Assembly: GCA_034434235.1 (NCBI GenBank) | Contig: DAOTZV010000192.1 | Location: forward strand, 1 to 64,000 | Length of the DNA stretch: 64,000 bases | Reading direction: 5' to 3' | From: CAKZKT01 sp034434235 | GTDB lineage: Bacteria; Chloroflexota; Anaerolineae; CG2-30-64-16 | Shown: in pieces, positions 37,105-44,607 of the stretch | How the letters are laid out: each line of letters starts with the position of its first letter | Position numbering within the stretch: the first letter of the stretch is position 1 | Notes under the pieces: generated by a model | Told to the model about the DNA's origin: nothing | The model's input: only the letters and a program-made list of their open reading frames with translations | Database searches by the model: none | Made by a program: the position numbers and the translations under genes

Positions 37105-37548
37105 CTACAGACGGGAGACGAGGGCCGCCGCACGGCCGGCGCGGCGCAGCAGGACGACCAGCGGCGGAGGCGCGTCGCGGCGATAGGCCACGGCCGCGCG
37201 CAGCACGTCGAGCGCCACCGCGAAGTCGGCCGGCGCGGCGGCCGCGAAGATCCCCGCATCCTCGTACAAAACCAGGTGGCCGGCCGCGGCCGGCGCCCAC
37301 GAGAGATCGCGCAGGCAGTCGGCCAGGGCGTCCCAGTTCCGGCCGAAATAGGCCGGAAATGCCAGCGCCCGGCTGCAGGCCTCCAGGAAGGCCGCCTTCG
37401 AGCGGATCTGGCGGCCCTCCAGTCGGGCGAAGCGCCAGCCGCAGCGATCGGCGCGCGCCGCGATCTCGTTCGCGAGGATCGGCTGCGTCAGACGGTAGAC
37501 GTCCGGCGCGATGCGGCCGGCCAGCAGATCGTCCAATCTGTCCTTCAT
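37105..37548 (-). CDS. Barstar family ribonuclease inhibitor
   Basis: A 147-residue protein with the barstar core FPAYFGRNWDALADCLRDLSW and a conserved acidic inhibitor surface; the C-terminal AVALDVLRAAVAYR and PLVVLLRR match the later helices and strand. Barstar binds and blocks barnase-type ribonucleases in the cytoplasm. The ATG overlaps the stop of the upstream guanyl RNase gene as ATGA, so toxin and inhibitor are translated together. The first 25 residues form an extra helix (MKDRLDDLLAGRIAPDVYRL) not needed for the core fold. The immunity role is well supported by the pairing. Confidence 0.9.
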   Translation of the reverse strand: MKDRLDDLLAGRIAPDVYRLTQPILANEIAARADRCGWRFARLEGRQIRSKAAFLEACSRALAFPAYFGRNWDALADCLRDLSWAPAAAGHLVLYEDAGIFAAAAPADFAVALDVLRAAVAYRRDAPPPLVVLLRRAGRAAALVSRL

Positions 37549-38159
37549 GGGATCACCCGCCGAAAGCTGTTGTAGTGGTCATCGGTGTAATACAGTTCGC
37601 CCTGGTTGCCCCGCACTAACCGCCGCGCCCCGCGATCGGCCGAGCCGGGCGTGACCACCGTGTATTCCCGGTAGTAGCCGGCCGGCTTGCGCGGCAGGCG
37701 TCCCTCGCGATTCTCGAACACCACCCCATCCTGGCGATAGGGAAACGGCCCGCCGGCCGCGATCAGGCGGAGCGTGTCGTGCGCCTCGGCCGGCAACTGA
37801 TCCAGCCGGATCGTTCGCATCGGGTCGCCGGGCAACGGCGTGGCGATGAGCAGGCCGCCGGGGGCTGGGGATGGGGGGGTGGGGGCTGGGGGCTGGGGGC
37901 TGGGGGCAAGATGAGGCGTCGGTGTGAACGAGGTCGGCCGCGTCGCCGCGGGGGAGGCCGGGTGCGTCGGCGCGGGGGAAGCCGGGCGTGTCGGCGCGGG
38001 GGAGGCCGGACGCGTTGGCGCGGGGGAGGCCGGGTGCGTCGGCGCGGGGGAGGCCGGGCGCGTCAGCGCAAACACTGCCAGGCCGACGGCTACGATCAGG
38101 AGCGCCAGGACGGCAAGGGTGCGCAGGTTGCGCTGCATCGGTGATCGTCGTTGCGCCAT
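37545..38159 (-). CDS. Membrane-anchored or secreted guanyl-specific ribonuclease (barnase/RNase Sa type)
   Basis: A 204-residue protein. Residues 12-32 form a signal/anchor helix after a basic start (MAQRRSPMQRNLR). Residues 34-98 are a linker of Pro/Ala/Thr repeats (PASPAPTR units). The microbial RNase domain runs from about 110: LIAAGGPFPYRQDGVVFENREGRLPRKPAGYYREYTVVTPG with the catalytic glutamate, RGARRLVRG with the arginine, and YYTDDHYNSFRRV with the histidine. All three catalytic residues are present. It should cleave RNA after G outside the cell. The linker DNA is a GC-rich minisatellite. Its start overlaps the sulfatase stop (TGATG) and its stop overlaps the barstar start (ATGA). 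Confidence 0.88.
   Translation of the reverse strand: MAQRRSPMQRNLRTLAVLALLIVAVGLAVFALTRPASPAPTHPASPAPTRPASPAPTRPASPAPTHPASPAATRPTSFTPTPHLAPSPQPPAPTPPSPAPGGLLIATPLPGDPMRTIRLDQLPAEAHDTLRLIAAGGPFPYRQDGVVFENREGRLPRKPAGYYREYTVVTPGSADRGARRLVRGNQGELYYTDDHYNSFRRVIP
37858..37911. repeat. G-rich minisatellite inside the RNase linker
   Basis: GGGGGCTG/GGGGATG units, the inverse of the C-rich minisatellites at 13702 and 32580, lie within the coding sequence for the Pro-rich linker of the RNase. Adjacent 24-bp-type GGGGGAGGCCGG units continue to about 38065. Confidence 0.75.
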
Positions 38160-39586
38160 CAGACTTTGGCTCCTTCCGCCAGTTGCCGCCGCGTCCAGCC
38201 GTTCAGGATCGGATCGCGCGTCTCCTCCAGCCACGCGAGCATGCGCCGGCGCAAGCGGGCCAGCTCGGCCGCGGCGGCCGGGTCGGTCGCCCGGTTGACG
38301 ATCTCGACCGGATCGGTCGCCAGGTCATAAAGTTCGTCTTCGGCGGTCAGGTTCCAGACGTACTTCCAGCGCCGATCGCGCACCATCCGCTGGCTGTAGA
38401 GGCCGAACTGATTGCCGAAGTAGGTGCAGAAGATGTCTTCCCGGCCATTGGCCTCTTCCCCGCGGGCCGGCGGCAACAGGCTCTTGCCGACGAAGGTGGC
38501 CGGCGGGGGCGCGCCGGCCGCATCGCAAAAAGTGGCCGCCAGATCAATGCCCGCCGAGACGAACGCGTCGCAGGTCCGGCCCGCGGGGAGGCCGGCCGGC
38601 CAGCGCATGATCAGCGGGACGCGCGCCACGTCGTCGTACATGACGTAGTGCTTGTCGGCCATGCCATGCGCGCCGCACAGGTCGCCGTGATCGGCCGTGT
38701 AGATCACCAGCGTGTTCTCCGCCAGTCCCAACGCGTCCAGCGCGGCCAGGATGCGGCCGATCTGAGCATCAATCAGCGAGATCTCGCCCAGGTAGCGCGC
38801 CGCGATCGGCGCCCATTGCTCCCACGTCCACCCCTCGATGCCCCAGCTCCGCAATTGCTGGCGCTGGATGTACGGCTTGCCGATCAGCGGATCGCCGAAG
38901 CTGGGCCAGGGCGGGACGGCGGCCGGATCGTACATGGAGGCATACGGCTCGGGCACGATGTTCGGCAGGTGCGGCTCGTCGGTGTCCCAGCGGAGGAAGA
39001 AGGGCCGATCCCCTTGGGCCGCCCGCTCCAGGAGGCGGATCAGCTCGCTCGCGCCCCATCCCAGCCGCGATTGCTCCGGCGTGATGGCCCCATCCGGTTC
39101 GCCCCAATAGCCGTTCGTGCGCGGGACCGGCGGCAAGCCCTGCGCCTGCCGCCACGCGCGATAAGCGCTGTTCGGCACGTAGTCGTGGAAGCCGAATTGC
39201 GTGGGGTCGCGCTCCTGATCCACCTGCCACTTGCCCACGTACCCCAAATAGTAGGGGCGGAAGCCTTCCGCCCCAGGGCGGAGGCCCTCCGCCCCTGCGC
39301 GGCCGGCCAACACTTCGCTCCACATCGGCAGGCCGGGGCGCAGCGCGGCGGTCGGCTCCAGGTTTTCGTTGCAGATCACGCCGTGCCGCGTGGGCCACAC
39401 GCCGGTCATCAGCGAGGCGCGCGCCGGCCGGCACACCGGGCTGGCGCAGAACGCATGGCTGAACGTCACGCCCTCGCGGATCAGGCGATCCAGGTTGGGC
39501 GTGCGGATCAGCGGGTGGCCGTGGCCGGCGATGCAGTCGTAGCGGTGTTGATCGGCCTGGATGAACAGGATGTTCGGTGCGGGCAT
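38159..39586 (-). CDS. Sulfatase (type I, formylglycine-dependent)
   Basis: A 475-residue sulfatase. The N-terminal metal motif is ILFIQADQHRYD. The formylglycine motif CxPxR is C52-R-P-A-R56 in ASPVCRPARASLMTG. Later family segments are GYVGKWQ (117-121), RWDTDEPHLPN and YTADHGDLCGAHGMADKH, then the C-terminal subdomain with LYDLATDPVEIVN. It hydrolyses sulfate esters, probably of a polysaccharide. No signal peptide is visible from the ATG at 39586, so it may act in the cytoplasm on imported sugars. Residues about 97-113 (RAGAEGLRPGAEGFRPY) are an insertion encoded by two perfect hairpin repeats. It follows a DUF4038 glycosidase gene on the same strand. Confidence 0.9.
   Translation of the reverse strand: MPAPNILFIQADQHRYDCIAGHGHPLIRTPNLDRLIREGVTFSHAFCASPVCRPARASLMTGVWPTRHGVICNENLEPTAALRPGLPMWSEVLAGRAGAEGLRPGAEGFRPYYLGYVGKWQVDQERDPTQFGFHDYVPNSAYRAWRQAQGLPPVPRTNGYWGEPDGAITPEQSRLGWGASELIRLLERAAQGDRPFFLRWDTDEPHLPNIVPEPYASMYDPAAVPPWPSFGDPLIGKPYIQRQQLRSWGIEGWTWEQWAPIAARYLGEISLIDAQIGRILAALDALGLAENTLVIYTADHGDLCGAHGMADKHYVMYDDVARVPLIMRWPAGLPAGRTCDAFVSAGIDLAATFCDAAGAPPPATFVGKSLLPPARGEEANGREDIFCTYFGNQFGLYSQRMVRDRRWKYVWNLTAEDELYDLATDPVEIVNRATDPAAAAELARLRRRMLAWLEETRDPILNGWTRRQLAEGAKV
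39254..39294. repeat. Two adjacent perfect hairpins inside the sulfatase gene
   Basis: Hairpin 1 has arms GGGGCGGAAG and CTTCCGCCCC around one base (39254-39274). Hairpin 2 has arms GGGCGGAGG and CCTCCGCCC around one base (39276-39294). They sit in frame and encode AEGLRPGAEGFRP-like residues that sulfatases lack at this site, between LAGR and YLGYVGKW. Confidence 0.85.
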
Positions 39587-39627
39587 GTTGGACGTTGGCG
39601 ATCTCCCTTGGCAAGTTCGGCGTGCGC

Positions 39628-41241
39628 CTACGGCCGTTCCAGGACGAGCACCCAATCCTGGAACACCGGCGGCTTGGGCACGACGTAGTCGGCGCCGCCG
39701 ACGACCTCGCCCAGGGCGTGTTCGGCGCCGTTCGTGGGGTCGAAGTAGAATGCCCGGTAGCGCGCGTCCGATTCCAGCCCTTTGACGGCCATCTGGCCGC
39801 GCCAGGCGATCCACGACGCCTCGGCCGGGATGTAGATGATGCGCACCCGGCCGGGGATGCCGGCCGCGTAGGGCAACATGCGATTCCCGGCGGTTTGATG
39901 CGGCTCGATCCACTCGTGATGCGTCTCGAACTGCGCCCACGGGTAGCGTTCGAGCAGCCGCTTCGCCAGGCCGAGCTGGGCCGAGCCGGGGAGCACCGCG
40001 GCCTCGTCCCACGGCCGGTTGCCCCAAGAGGAGCCGTGCGGCGAAGGGCCGAAAGGCATCTCCCTTGTGTTCACCTGCCAGATGCCGTTGGCGCCGTAGG
40101 TGTGGCCCATCGCGCCGGAAAGCATGGCCGTCCAGAAGAGGAAGCGTTGCATTTCCTCCCGGCTCGATTCCATGATCCCTTCGTAGTTGGCCTCGCCGAT
40201 CAGCACGGGCATGGTCGGCGCCGCGGCGAGCGACTCTTCGAGGAACTGCACCGAGTTGGCCAGGGTCGGATAGCCGCTGTGGCCGGTCTGGAGCATCTCG
40301 AAGTCGAGCACGCCGGGATCGTCCACCTGCTGGCGGCCGTAGCGGGTCGGGTGGATGGTGATCGGGTGCTTGTTGGGGTCGAGCGCGCGGATGTAGCGGA
40401 TGAGGTCGGACCATTGCGCCTGGCGGCCGCGCTTCCAGGCGTCGCTGTCGCGCTGAGGATCCTTCAGCAGGTAGTAGTTCATCATCGCCTCGCCGGCCGC
40501 GCACCAGACGACCGGATAGGCGCTGTAGCGGGCGATCAGGTAGCGCCAGTGCTTCTTCAGCACTTCCGGTCCGGCGATGTCCATGAAGTAGCCCCACTCG
40601 CCCACGATGCACGGCACGATGCCCGCGCGCACCAGATGGGCGATGCGCAGGTCGGCCATGTCGAAGTAGGCGGGGTTGACGGCGGAGAAATCCCTGGCCC
40701 ACGGGAAGCCGGCCTCGTTTGCGCCGCGCTCATCGTACCAGTCCATGTCGGGATAGAGCCCGGCCACGATCTGGACGACGGTGAAGCCCTTGGCCACCCG
40801 GTCGGCCGCGAGCGCCTGGAAATCGGCGGGCCAGCTCAGCCGTTTGGTGAGGCCCATCCACCAGGTGTCGGCGAGCCAGAAGAAGGGCGTGCCGTCGGCA
40901 TGTTCCAGGTGGCGGCGATCGGCGGCCACGCGCAGGAAGCCGCGGCGCAGCAGCGGATTGAGGCCGTCGTAGCGCGCGACCAGGATCGTGCCGGTGCGGT
41001 CGTGGAGGTCGGCGTTGCCGGTGTCCGAGCAGACGGTGCGGAAGGTGTAGCGGCCGATCTGCCGCGGGGCAAAGCGCACGCGCCACGTCTGATCGCCGGC
41101 CCAAAACGCGGGGACGACGACCTCCTGGCCGTCCCCATCGCTGATGAGGACGTTCAGCTCGACGTCGTTGAAGGGATCCAGGTAGGTCTTGCCGGAGGTG
41201 TAACTCCATTCGATGAGACAATTGCGTCGAGTGTAGAACAT
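39628..41241 (-). CDS. DUF4038/DUF5060 glycoside hydrolase (GH140-like, apiosidase-type)
   Basis: A 537-residue protein. An N-terminal beta-sandwich of DUF5060 type (YTSGKTYLDPFNDVELNVLISDGDGQEVVVPAFWAGDQTWRVRFAPRQIGRYTF) is followed by a DUF4038 TIM barrel: PFFWLADTWWMGLTKRL, PCIVGEWGYF, VVWCAAGEAMMNYY with a likely acid glutamate, and PVLIGEANYEGIM with a likely nucleophile glutamate. It ends in a beta domain (RALVAW-type IPAEASWIAWRGQMAVKG). Such enzymes include apiosidases of pectin (RG-II) breakdown. No signal peptide is seen. GAGGAGG precedes the ATG. It is preceded 29 bp upstream by the LacI gene and followed by the sulfatase, pointing to degradation of a sulfated or branched glycan. 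Confidence 0.86.
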   Translation of the reverse strand: MFYTRRNCLIEWSYTSGKTYLDPFNDVELNVLISDGDGQEVVVPAFWAGDQTWRVRFAPRQIGRYTFRTVCSDTGNADLHDRTGTILVARYDGLNPLLRRGFLRVAADRRHLEHADGTPFFWLADTWWMGLTKRLSWPADFQALAADRVAKGFTVVQIVAGLYPDMDWYDERGANEAGFPWARDFSAVNPAYFDMADLRIAHLVRAGIVPCIVGEWGYFMDIAGPEVLKKHWRYLIARYSAYPVVWCAAGEAMMNYYLLKDPQRDSDAWKRGRQAQWSDLIRYIRALDPNKHPITIHPTRYGRQQVDDPGVLDFEMLQTGHSGYPTLANSVQFLEESLAAAPTMPVLIGEANYEGIMESSREEMQRFLFWTAMLSGAMGHTYGANGIWQVNTREMPFGPSPHGSSWGNRPWDEAAVLPGSAQLGLAKRLLERYPWAQFETHHEWIEPHQTAGNRMLPYAAGIPGRVRIIYIPAEASWIAWRGQMAVKGLESDARYRAFYFDPTNGAEHALGEVVGGADYVVPKPPVFQDWVLVLERP

Positions 41242-41261
41242 CGGGCCTCCTCAGATTGCAG

Positions 41262-41313
41262 GGCCGAATTTATTCGGCCCTGCCCGTTGCGGGGCCGAAT
41301 GAATTCGGCCCTA
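41262..41313. repeat. Two GGCCGAATGAATTCGGCC-family palindromes overlapping the 3' end of the LacI gene
   Basis: Copies at about 41262-41281 (GGGCCGAATTTATTCGGCCC) and 41292-41313 (GGGGCCGAATGAATTCGGCC). The second encodes the last residues of the LacI protein (GPNSFGPAT) and the first lies partly between its stop and the glycosidase start. Same family as 35586-35721. Confidence 0.85.
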
Positions 41314-42325
41314 CGCCCGTCGAGCTCCTGATCACCAGCTCGGTCGGGATGGCGACGCGTTGCGGCGGCCGGTCGGGGTCGGCCAGGCGGGCGAAGAGCA
41401 GCGCGGCGGCCTGGCGGCCGATCTCTTCGCCGTGGGCGCGCACGGTGGTGAGGGGCGGCGTCAGGTGCTCGGCGAAGTCCATGTCGTCGAAGCCGGCCAC
41501 CGAGAGGTCGGCCGGCACGGCAAGCCCCCGCTCGTAGGCGGCCTGGAGCGCGCCCATGGCCATCAGGTCGTTGACGCCCAGGATGGCCGTGGGCCGGGGC
41601 GAGAGGTCGAGCAGGCGCCGGGCCGCGCACGCGCCGTCGTCGGGATCGGGGCCGCACTGGGCGATGAGCGCCTTTTCGTAGGGCAGGCCGGCCGCCCGCA
41701 GCGCGCGGCGATACGCGAAGAGGCGATCGGCGCCCAGGCCGGCGCGCGCCACGCCGTGGATGAACCCGATGCGGGTATGGCCCAGCTTCATCAGGTGGTC
41801 CATCAGCTCGCAGGTGCCCGGGCCGTAGTCTTGCGTGACCAGGTCCTTGCCCGGCAGTTCGTGGCCGAAGGTCACGATCGGGCTTCCCTGGAGGCGCAGC
41901 GCGTCCAGCTCATCGGCCAGGCGGCCCGGGTAGGTGAGGATCAGGATCAGGCCGTCGAAGCGCTGCTCGGCCAGGGCGCGCAGCGAGCGGCGCTCGCGTT
42001 CGGCCTCCTGGCCCGAGATGCTGAGGACGAGCTGGCAGCCGTGCTCGCGCGCCACCGCCTCGACCCCGCGCACGATGGCCCACCAATGGGGGTTGCGGCC
42101 GTCCGGGATGAGGAGGGCGATCGTGTCGGTGCGGCCCGAACGCAGACTGCGCGCGGCCGCGTGGGGCTGATAGCCCAACTGCGCGATGGCGGCCAGCACG
42201 CGGCGCCGCGTCTCCTCGGTGATCTGGACGCTGCCGCCGGTATGGCCGGTGACCACGTTGGAAACCGTGGCGCGGGACACGCCCGCCAGGCGGGCCACAT
42301 CGCTCTGCGTAACGCGTTTCGCCAC
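41270..42325 (-). CDS. LacI family transcriptional regulator
   Basis: A 351-residue repressor. The N-terminal helix-turn-helix is TQSDVARLAGVSRATVSNVV (about 6-25), followed by the hinge LGYQPHAAARSLRSG. The periplasmic-binding-protein-like sensor domain spans residues 65-335 (TIALLIPDGRNPHW, GFIHGVARAGLGADR, PTAILGVNDLMAMGALQA, VAGFDDMDFAEHLTPPLTTV). It probably senses a sugar. Its promoter and the divergent promoter of the sulfotransferase operon each carry a related palindrome, so it likely represses both arms and itself. The C-terminal tail SFGPATGRAE is encoded by a palindromic repeat and is not expected in the family. The glycosidase and sulfatase genes follow on the same strand. Confidence 0.9.
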   Translation of the reverse strand: MAKRVTQSDVARLAGVSRATVSNVVTGHTGGSVQITEETRRRVLAAIAQLGYQPHAAARSLRSGRTDTIALLIPDGRNPHWWAIVRGVEAVAREHGCQLVLSISGQEAERERRSLRALAEQRFDGLILILTYPGRLADELDALRLQGSPIVTFGHELPGKDLVTQDYGPGTCELMDHLMKLGHTRIGFIHGVARAGLGADRLFAYRRALRAAGLPYEKALIAQCGPDPDDGACAARRLLDLSPRPTAILGVNDLMAMGALQAAYERGLAVPADLSVAGFDDMDFAEHLTPPLTTVRAHGEEIGRQAAALLFARLADPDRPPQRVAIPTELVIRSSTGVGPNSFGPATGRAE

Positions 42326-42350
42326 CGGAGCTCCTGGGAATTAGGGTAAC

Positions 42351-42368
42351 ACGTACAGGCTTACACGT
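42351..42368. promoter_or_regulatory. LacI-type operator 1 (in front of the LacI gene)
   Basis: The 18-bp imperfect palindrome ACGTACAGGCTTACACGT lies 25 bp upstream of the LacI start, just downstream of its -10 box. It matches operator 2 (42479-42496) at 14 of 18 positions in inverse or direct alignment, keeping outer ACGT arms and the central AAGCTT/AGGCTT core. Likely autoregulatory site. Confidence 0.7.
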
Positions 42369-42378
42369 GTCATGGGCG

Positions 42379-42407
42379 ATTATCGCCCAAACGAGGGCGT
42401 TTGTCAA
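42379..42407 (-). promoter_or_regulatory. Sigma-70 type promoter of the LacI/glycosidase arm
   Basis: Minus-strand TTGACA (42407-42402), 17-bp spacer, GATAAT (42384-42379). The -10 lies inside a perfect 7-3-7 hairpin TGGGCGA-TTA-TCGCCCA. Transcription would begin near 42373, just before operator 1. Confidence 0.8.
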
Positions 42408-42439
42408 AAGACCCCGCCCGGCAATTCTCGTCTCGCGGG

Positions 42440-42468
42440 TTGACAGGCGCTGGCCTTCCCGCTATAAT
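42440..42468 (+). promoter_or_regulatory. Consensus sigma-70 promoter of the sulfotransferase operon
   Basis: TTGACA (42440-42445), 17-bp spacer, TATAAT (42463-42468): a full match to consensus in both boxes and spacing. Operator 2 begins 11 bp after the -10. Confidence 0.9.
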
Positions 42469-42478
42469 ATGCCTTGAC

Positions 42479-42496
42479 ACGTGTAAGCTTGCACGT
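42479..42496. promoter_or_regulatory. LacI-type operator 2 (downstream of the operon promoter)
   Basis: The 18-bp palindrome ACGTGTAAGCTTGCACGT has only one mismatched pair between its arms. It covers roughly +4 to +21 of the predicted transcript, a classic roadblock position. The consensus promoter would be strong without a repressor, which fits tight control by the divergent LacI protein. Confidence 0.8.
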
Positions 42497-42521
42497 GCCA
42501 AACCCCGCGAAAGGTGTGAAC

Positions 42522-43295
42522 ATGTCCCTCATCACCGTGATCGGCCGCGGGCATTCCGGCACGCGGGCGATCTCTCATACGCTTTCGGCCAGCGGCGTCT
42601 TCATGGGCGCGCCGCAAAACGTATCGGGCGACCTCTTGCCACCCCAGGCCATGTACGACGCGTGTCGGGTCTTTGCGCGCTACGTGCGCTGGTGCGGCGG
42701 GCTGGAATGGTGCTGGGATGAAGTGTTCGCCATGGACATCCCGGGCGAGTTCACCCAATTGATCGAGCAGTATCTGGTCTCGGTGCGAGAGAGCCCGGCC
42801 GAACACAAGGGCTGGAAGATCCCGGAGACCACCCTGGTCTTCCCCTGGATCGCCCGCATGTTCCCCGAGGCAAAGTACATCTTTTGGATCCGCAACCCGC
42901 GCGATTGCATCCTCGGCCGACACCTGACCGACGACCTGCGCGACTTCGGGATCGAGTATCCTCCGACCGACGATCTTCGCCTGCGGCGGGCGATCTCCTG
43001 GATCTACCAGTACAAGCTGGTGAAGGCCACGCCCAAGCCGGCGCACTGGATCGAGGTGCGCTTCGAGGATTTCGTGTTGCGGCAGGACGAGACCCTGGCC
43101 CGGCTGGAGGATTTCCTCGGGATCAAGCTGGCGAAGATTCCGGTGCGGCCCGAGGCGGTGGATCGCTGGAAGCAGGACGACGGCGTGAACTACTTCGACT
43201 TCTTCGCGCCGGCCATGCAGGAATACAACTATCCGATACCCGCTGCCCAGACGGGCGATGGGGAACCCACAGAAATCCAGGAGGTGACAGCATGA
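42522..43295 (+). CDS. Sulfotransferase family protein
   Basis: A 257-residue P-loop-type protein. The 5'-phosphosulfate loop appears as VIGRGHSGTRAISHTL near the start, in the place where sulfotransferases have RSGTT or similar. The 3'-phosphate segment appears as IFWIRNPRDCIL, with the arginine and serine-like position. EVRFEDFVLRQDETLARLEDFLGI is the typical later motif (RYEDL...). The acceptor is unknown. A sulfotransferase in a sugar catabolic operon is unusual; a role in sulfating a glycan or small sugar, or a repurposed phosphotransfer fold, are both possible. AAAGGTG precedes the ATG. Its stop overlaps the next start as ATGA. Confidence 0.8.
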   Translation: MSLITVIGRGHSGTRAISHTLSASGVFMGAPQNVSGDLLPPQAMYDACRVFARYVRWCGGLEWCWDEVFAMDIPGEFTQLIEQYLVSVRESPAEHKGWKIPETTLVFPWIARMFPEAKYIFWIRNPRDCILGRHLTDDLRDFGIEYPPTDDLRLRRAISWIYQYKLVKATPKPAHWIEVRFEDFVLRQDETLARLEDFLGIKLAKIPVRPEAVDRWKQDDGVNYFDFFAPAMQEYNYPIPAAQTGDGEPTEIQEVTA

Positions 43296-44512
43296 TCAAA
43301 TCCGATGTGGCCGGACAGGTGGGCATGTCGGCCGAGCGCCTGGCGCGCATCAGCCGGATGTTGCAGCGGTACGTGGCGCAGCAGACGGTGGCCGGCATCG
43401 TGGCGACGGTGGCGCGACGCGGACAGACGGTCTATCTGGAGAAGTTCGGCTATGCCGATCTCGAAGCGGCCGCGCCGATGGAGTTCGATACGATCTTCCG
43501 GATCGCCTCCATGACCAAGCCGATCACCGCCGTCGCGGCCATGATGCTCTACGAAGAAGGCTGGTTCGACCTGAACACCTTCGTGCACGAGTTCATTCCC
43601 GCATTCAAGGACCTCAAGGTCTTCGTGCGCCAGACGAAGGCCGGCCCCGAGCTGGAGCCGCTCGCCCGGCCGATCACCTTCCGCCATCTGTTCACCCACA
43701 CCGCCGGGCTGAGCTACGGCTTCGATCCGCAGGACCCGGTGGATCGCCTCTACCACGAGGCGGGCGCCACGCTGTTGCACTTCTACGCGCCCGGCGCGCG
43801 CTTCACGAACAAAGACGTGGTGGACGCGCTGACGCGGCTGCCGCTGGCGTTCCAGCCCGGCGCCCACTGGCGCTACAGCCTCTCGATTGACGTGCTCGGC
43901 TATCTGGTAGAGCTCATCTCGGGGAAGCCGCTCGACGTCTTCCTGCGCGAGCGCATCTTCGAGCCGCTCGGCATGGCCGACACCGATTTCTACGTGCCGC
44001 CGGCCAGGTTGTCGCGGCTGGCGAAGATCTATTGCACCGATCCGAGCGGGACGGGCCTGGCCCGCGTCGATCTGCCCGTGCCGACCGAGCCGCCGGCCTT
44101 CCTGTCGGGCGGCGGCGGGCTGTTCTCCACGATCGGCGACTATAGCCGCTTCGCGCAGATGCTGGTCAACGGCGGCGAGCTGAACGGCGTCCGGCTGCTC
44201 AGTCCGCGCACGGTGGCGCTGATGGAGATGAACCAGGCGCCGGCCGAGGCGTTGCCCTACGAGCAGAGCGCCGGCAGCTTGAAGAACGCCGGCTACGGCT
44301 ACGGACTGGGCATGCGCGTCCTCACCGACGTGGCGGCTTCGGGCCGCGCCGGTTCGGTCGGCGAGTTCGGCTGGGACGGCGCGTTCGCCACCTACTTCTG
44401 GGTGGATCGCAAGGAGGCGCTCTACGGCCTGCTGATGACCCAGCACCAGGCCTGGTCCTTCCCGCTCCACCAGCAATTCAAGATCCTGACCTATCAGGCG
44501 TTGACCGACTGA
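43292..44512 (+). CDS. Serine hydrolase, class C beta-lactamase family
   Basis: A 406-residue enzyme of the beta-lactamase/D-alanyl esterase fold. The catalytic SxxK is SMTK in FRIASMTKPITAVAAM, and the second motif YxN region is YSLSIDVLGYLVELISGKPL, where the Tyr is kept but Asn is replaced. The third HxG-like region is EFGWDGAFATYFWVD. Members are mostly esterases or peptidases of unknown substrate, not antibiotic resistance enzymes. No signal peptide is seen, which favours a cytoplasmic esterase. AGGAGG precedes the ATG that overlaps the sulfotransferase stop. The operon context suggests deacylation of a sugar derivative. Confidence 0.87.
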   Translation: MIKSDVAGQVGMSAERLARISRMLQRYVAQQTVAGIVATVARRGQTVYLEKFGYADLEAAAPMEFDTIFRIASMTKPITAVAAMMLYEEGWFDLNTFVHEFIPAFKDLKVFVRQTKAGPELEPLARPITFRHLFTHTAGLSYGFDPQDPVDRLYHEAGATLLHFYAPGARFTNKDVVDALTRLPLAFQPGAHWRYSLSIDVLGYLVELISGKPLDVFLRERIFEPLGMADTDFYVPPARLSRLAKIYCTDPSGTGLARVDLPVPTEPPAFLSGGGGLFSTIGDYSRFAQMLVNGGELNGVRLLSPRTVALMEMNQAPAEALPYEQSAGSLKNAGYGYGLGMRVLTDVAASGRAGSVGEFGWDGAFATYFWVDRKEALYGLLMTQHQAWSFPLHQQFKILTYQALTD

Positions 44513-44527
44513 CTGAAAGCTCACCGT

Positions 44528-44561
44528 ACGTGCCAGGCACCCTCCCAGGTGCCTGGCACGT
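44528..44561. repeat. 34-bp palindrome, ACGTGCCAGGC family, copy 3
   Basis: Near-perfect palindrome: arms ACGTGCCAGGCACC and GGTGCCTGGCACGT around CTCCCA. It lies in the 95-bp gap between the serine hydrolase and the first Gfo/Idh gene, the only real gap in this operon. Confidence 0.88.
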
Positions 44562-44607
44562 GAAGCACCGGTCATTTTCAGTATCCCACCCCGAAAGAGG
44601 CGCTAAC

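Noticed and set aside
43292..44512. Antibiotic-resistance beta-lactamase
   Set aside because: Only the fold and SxxK motif match; the YxN and third motifs differ, no signal peptide is seen, and the operon is for sugar metabolism.
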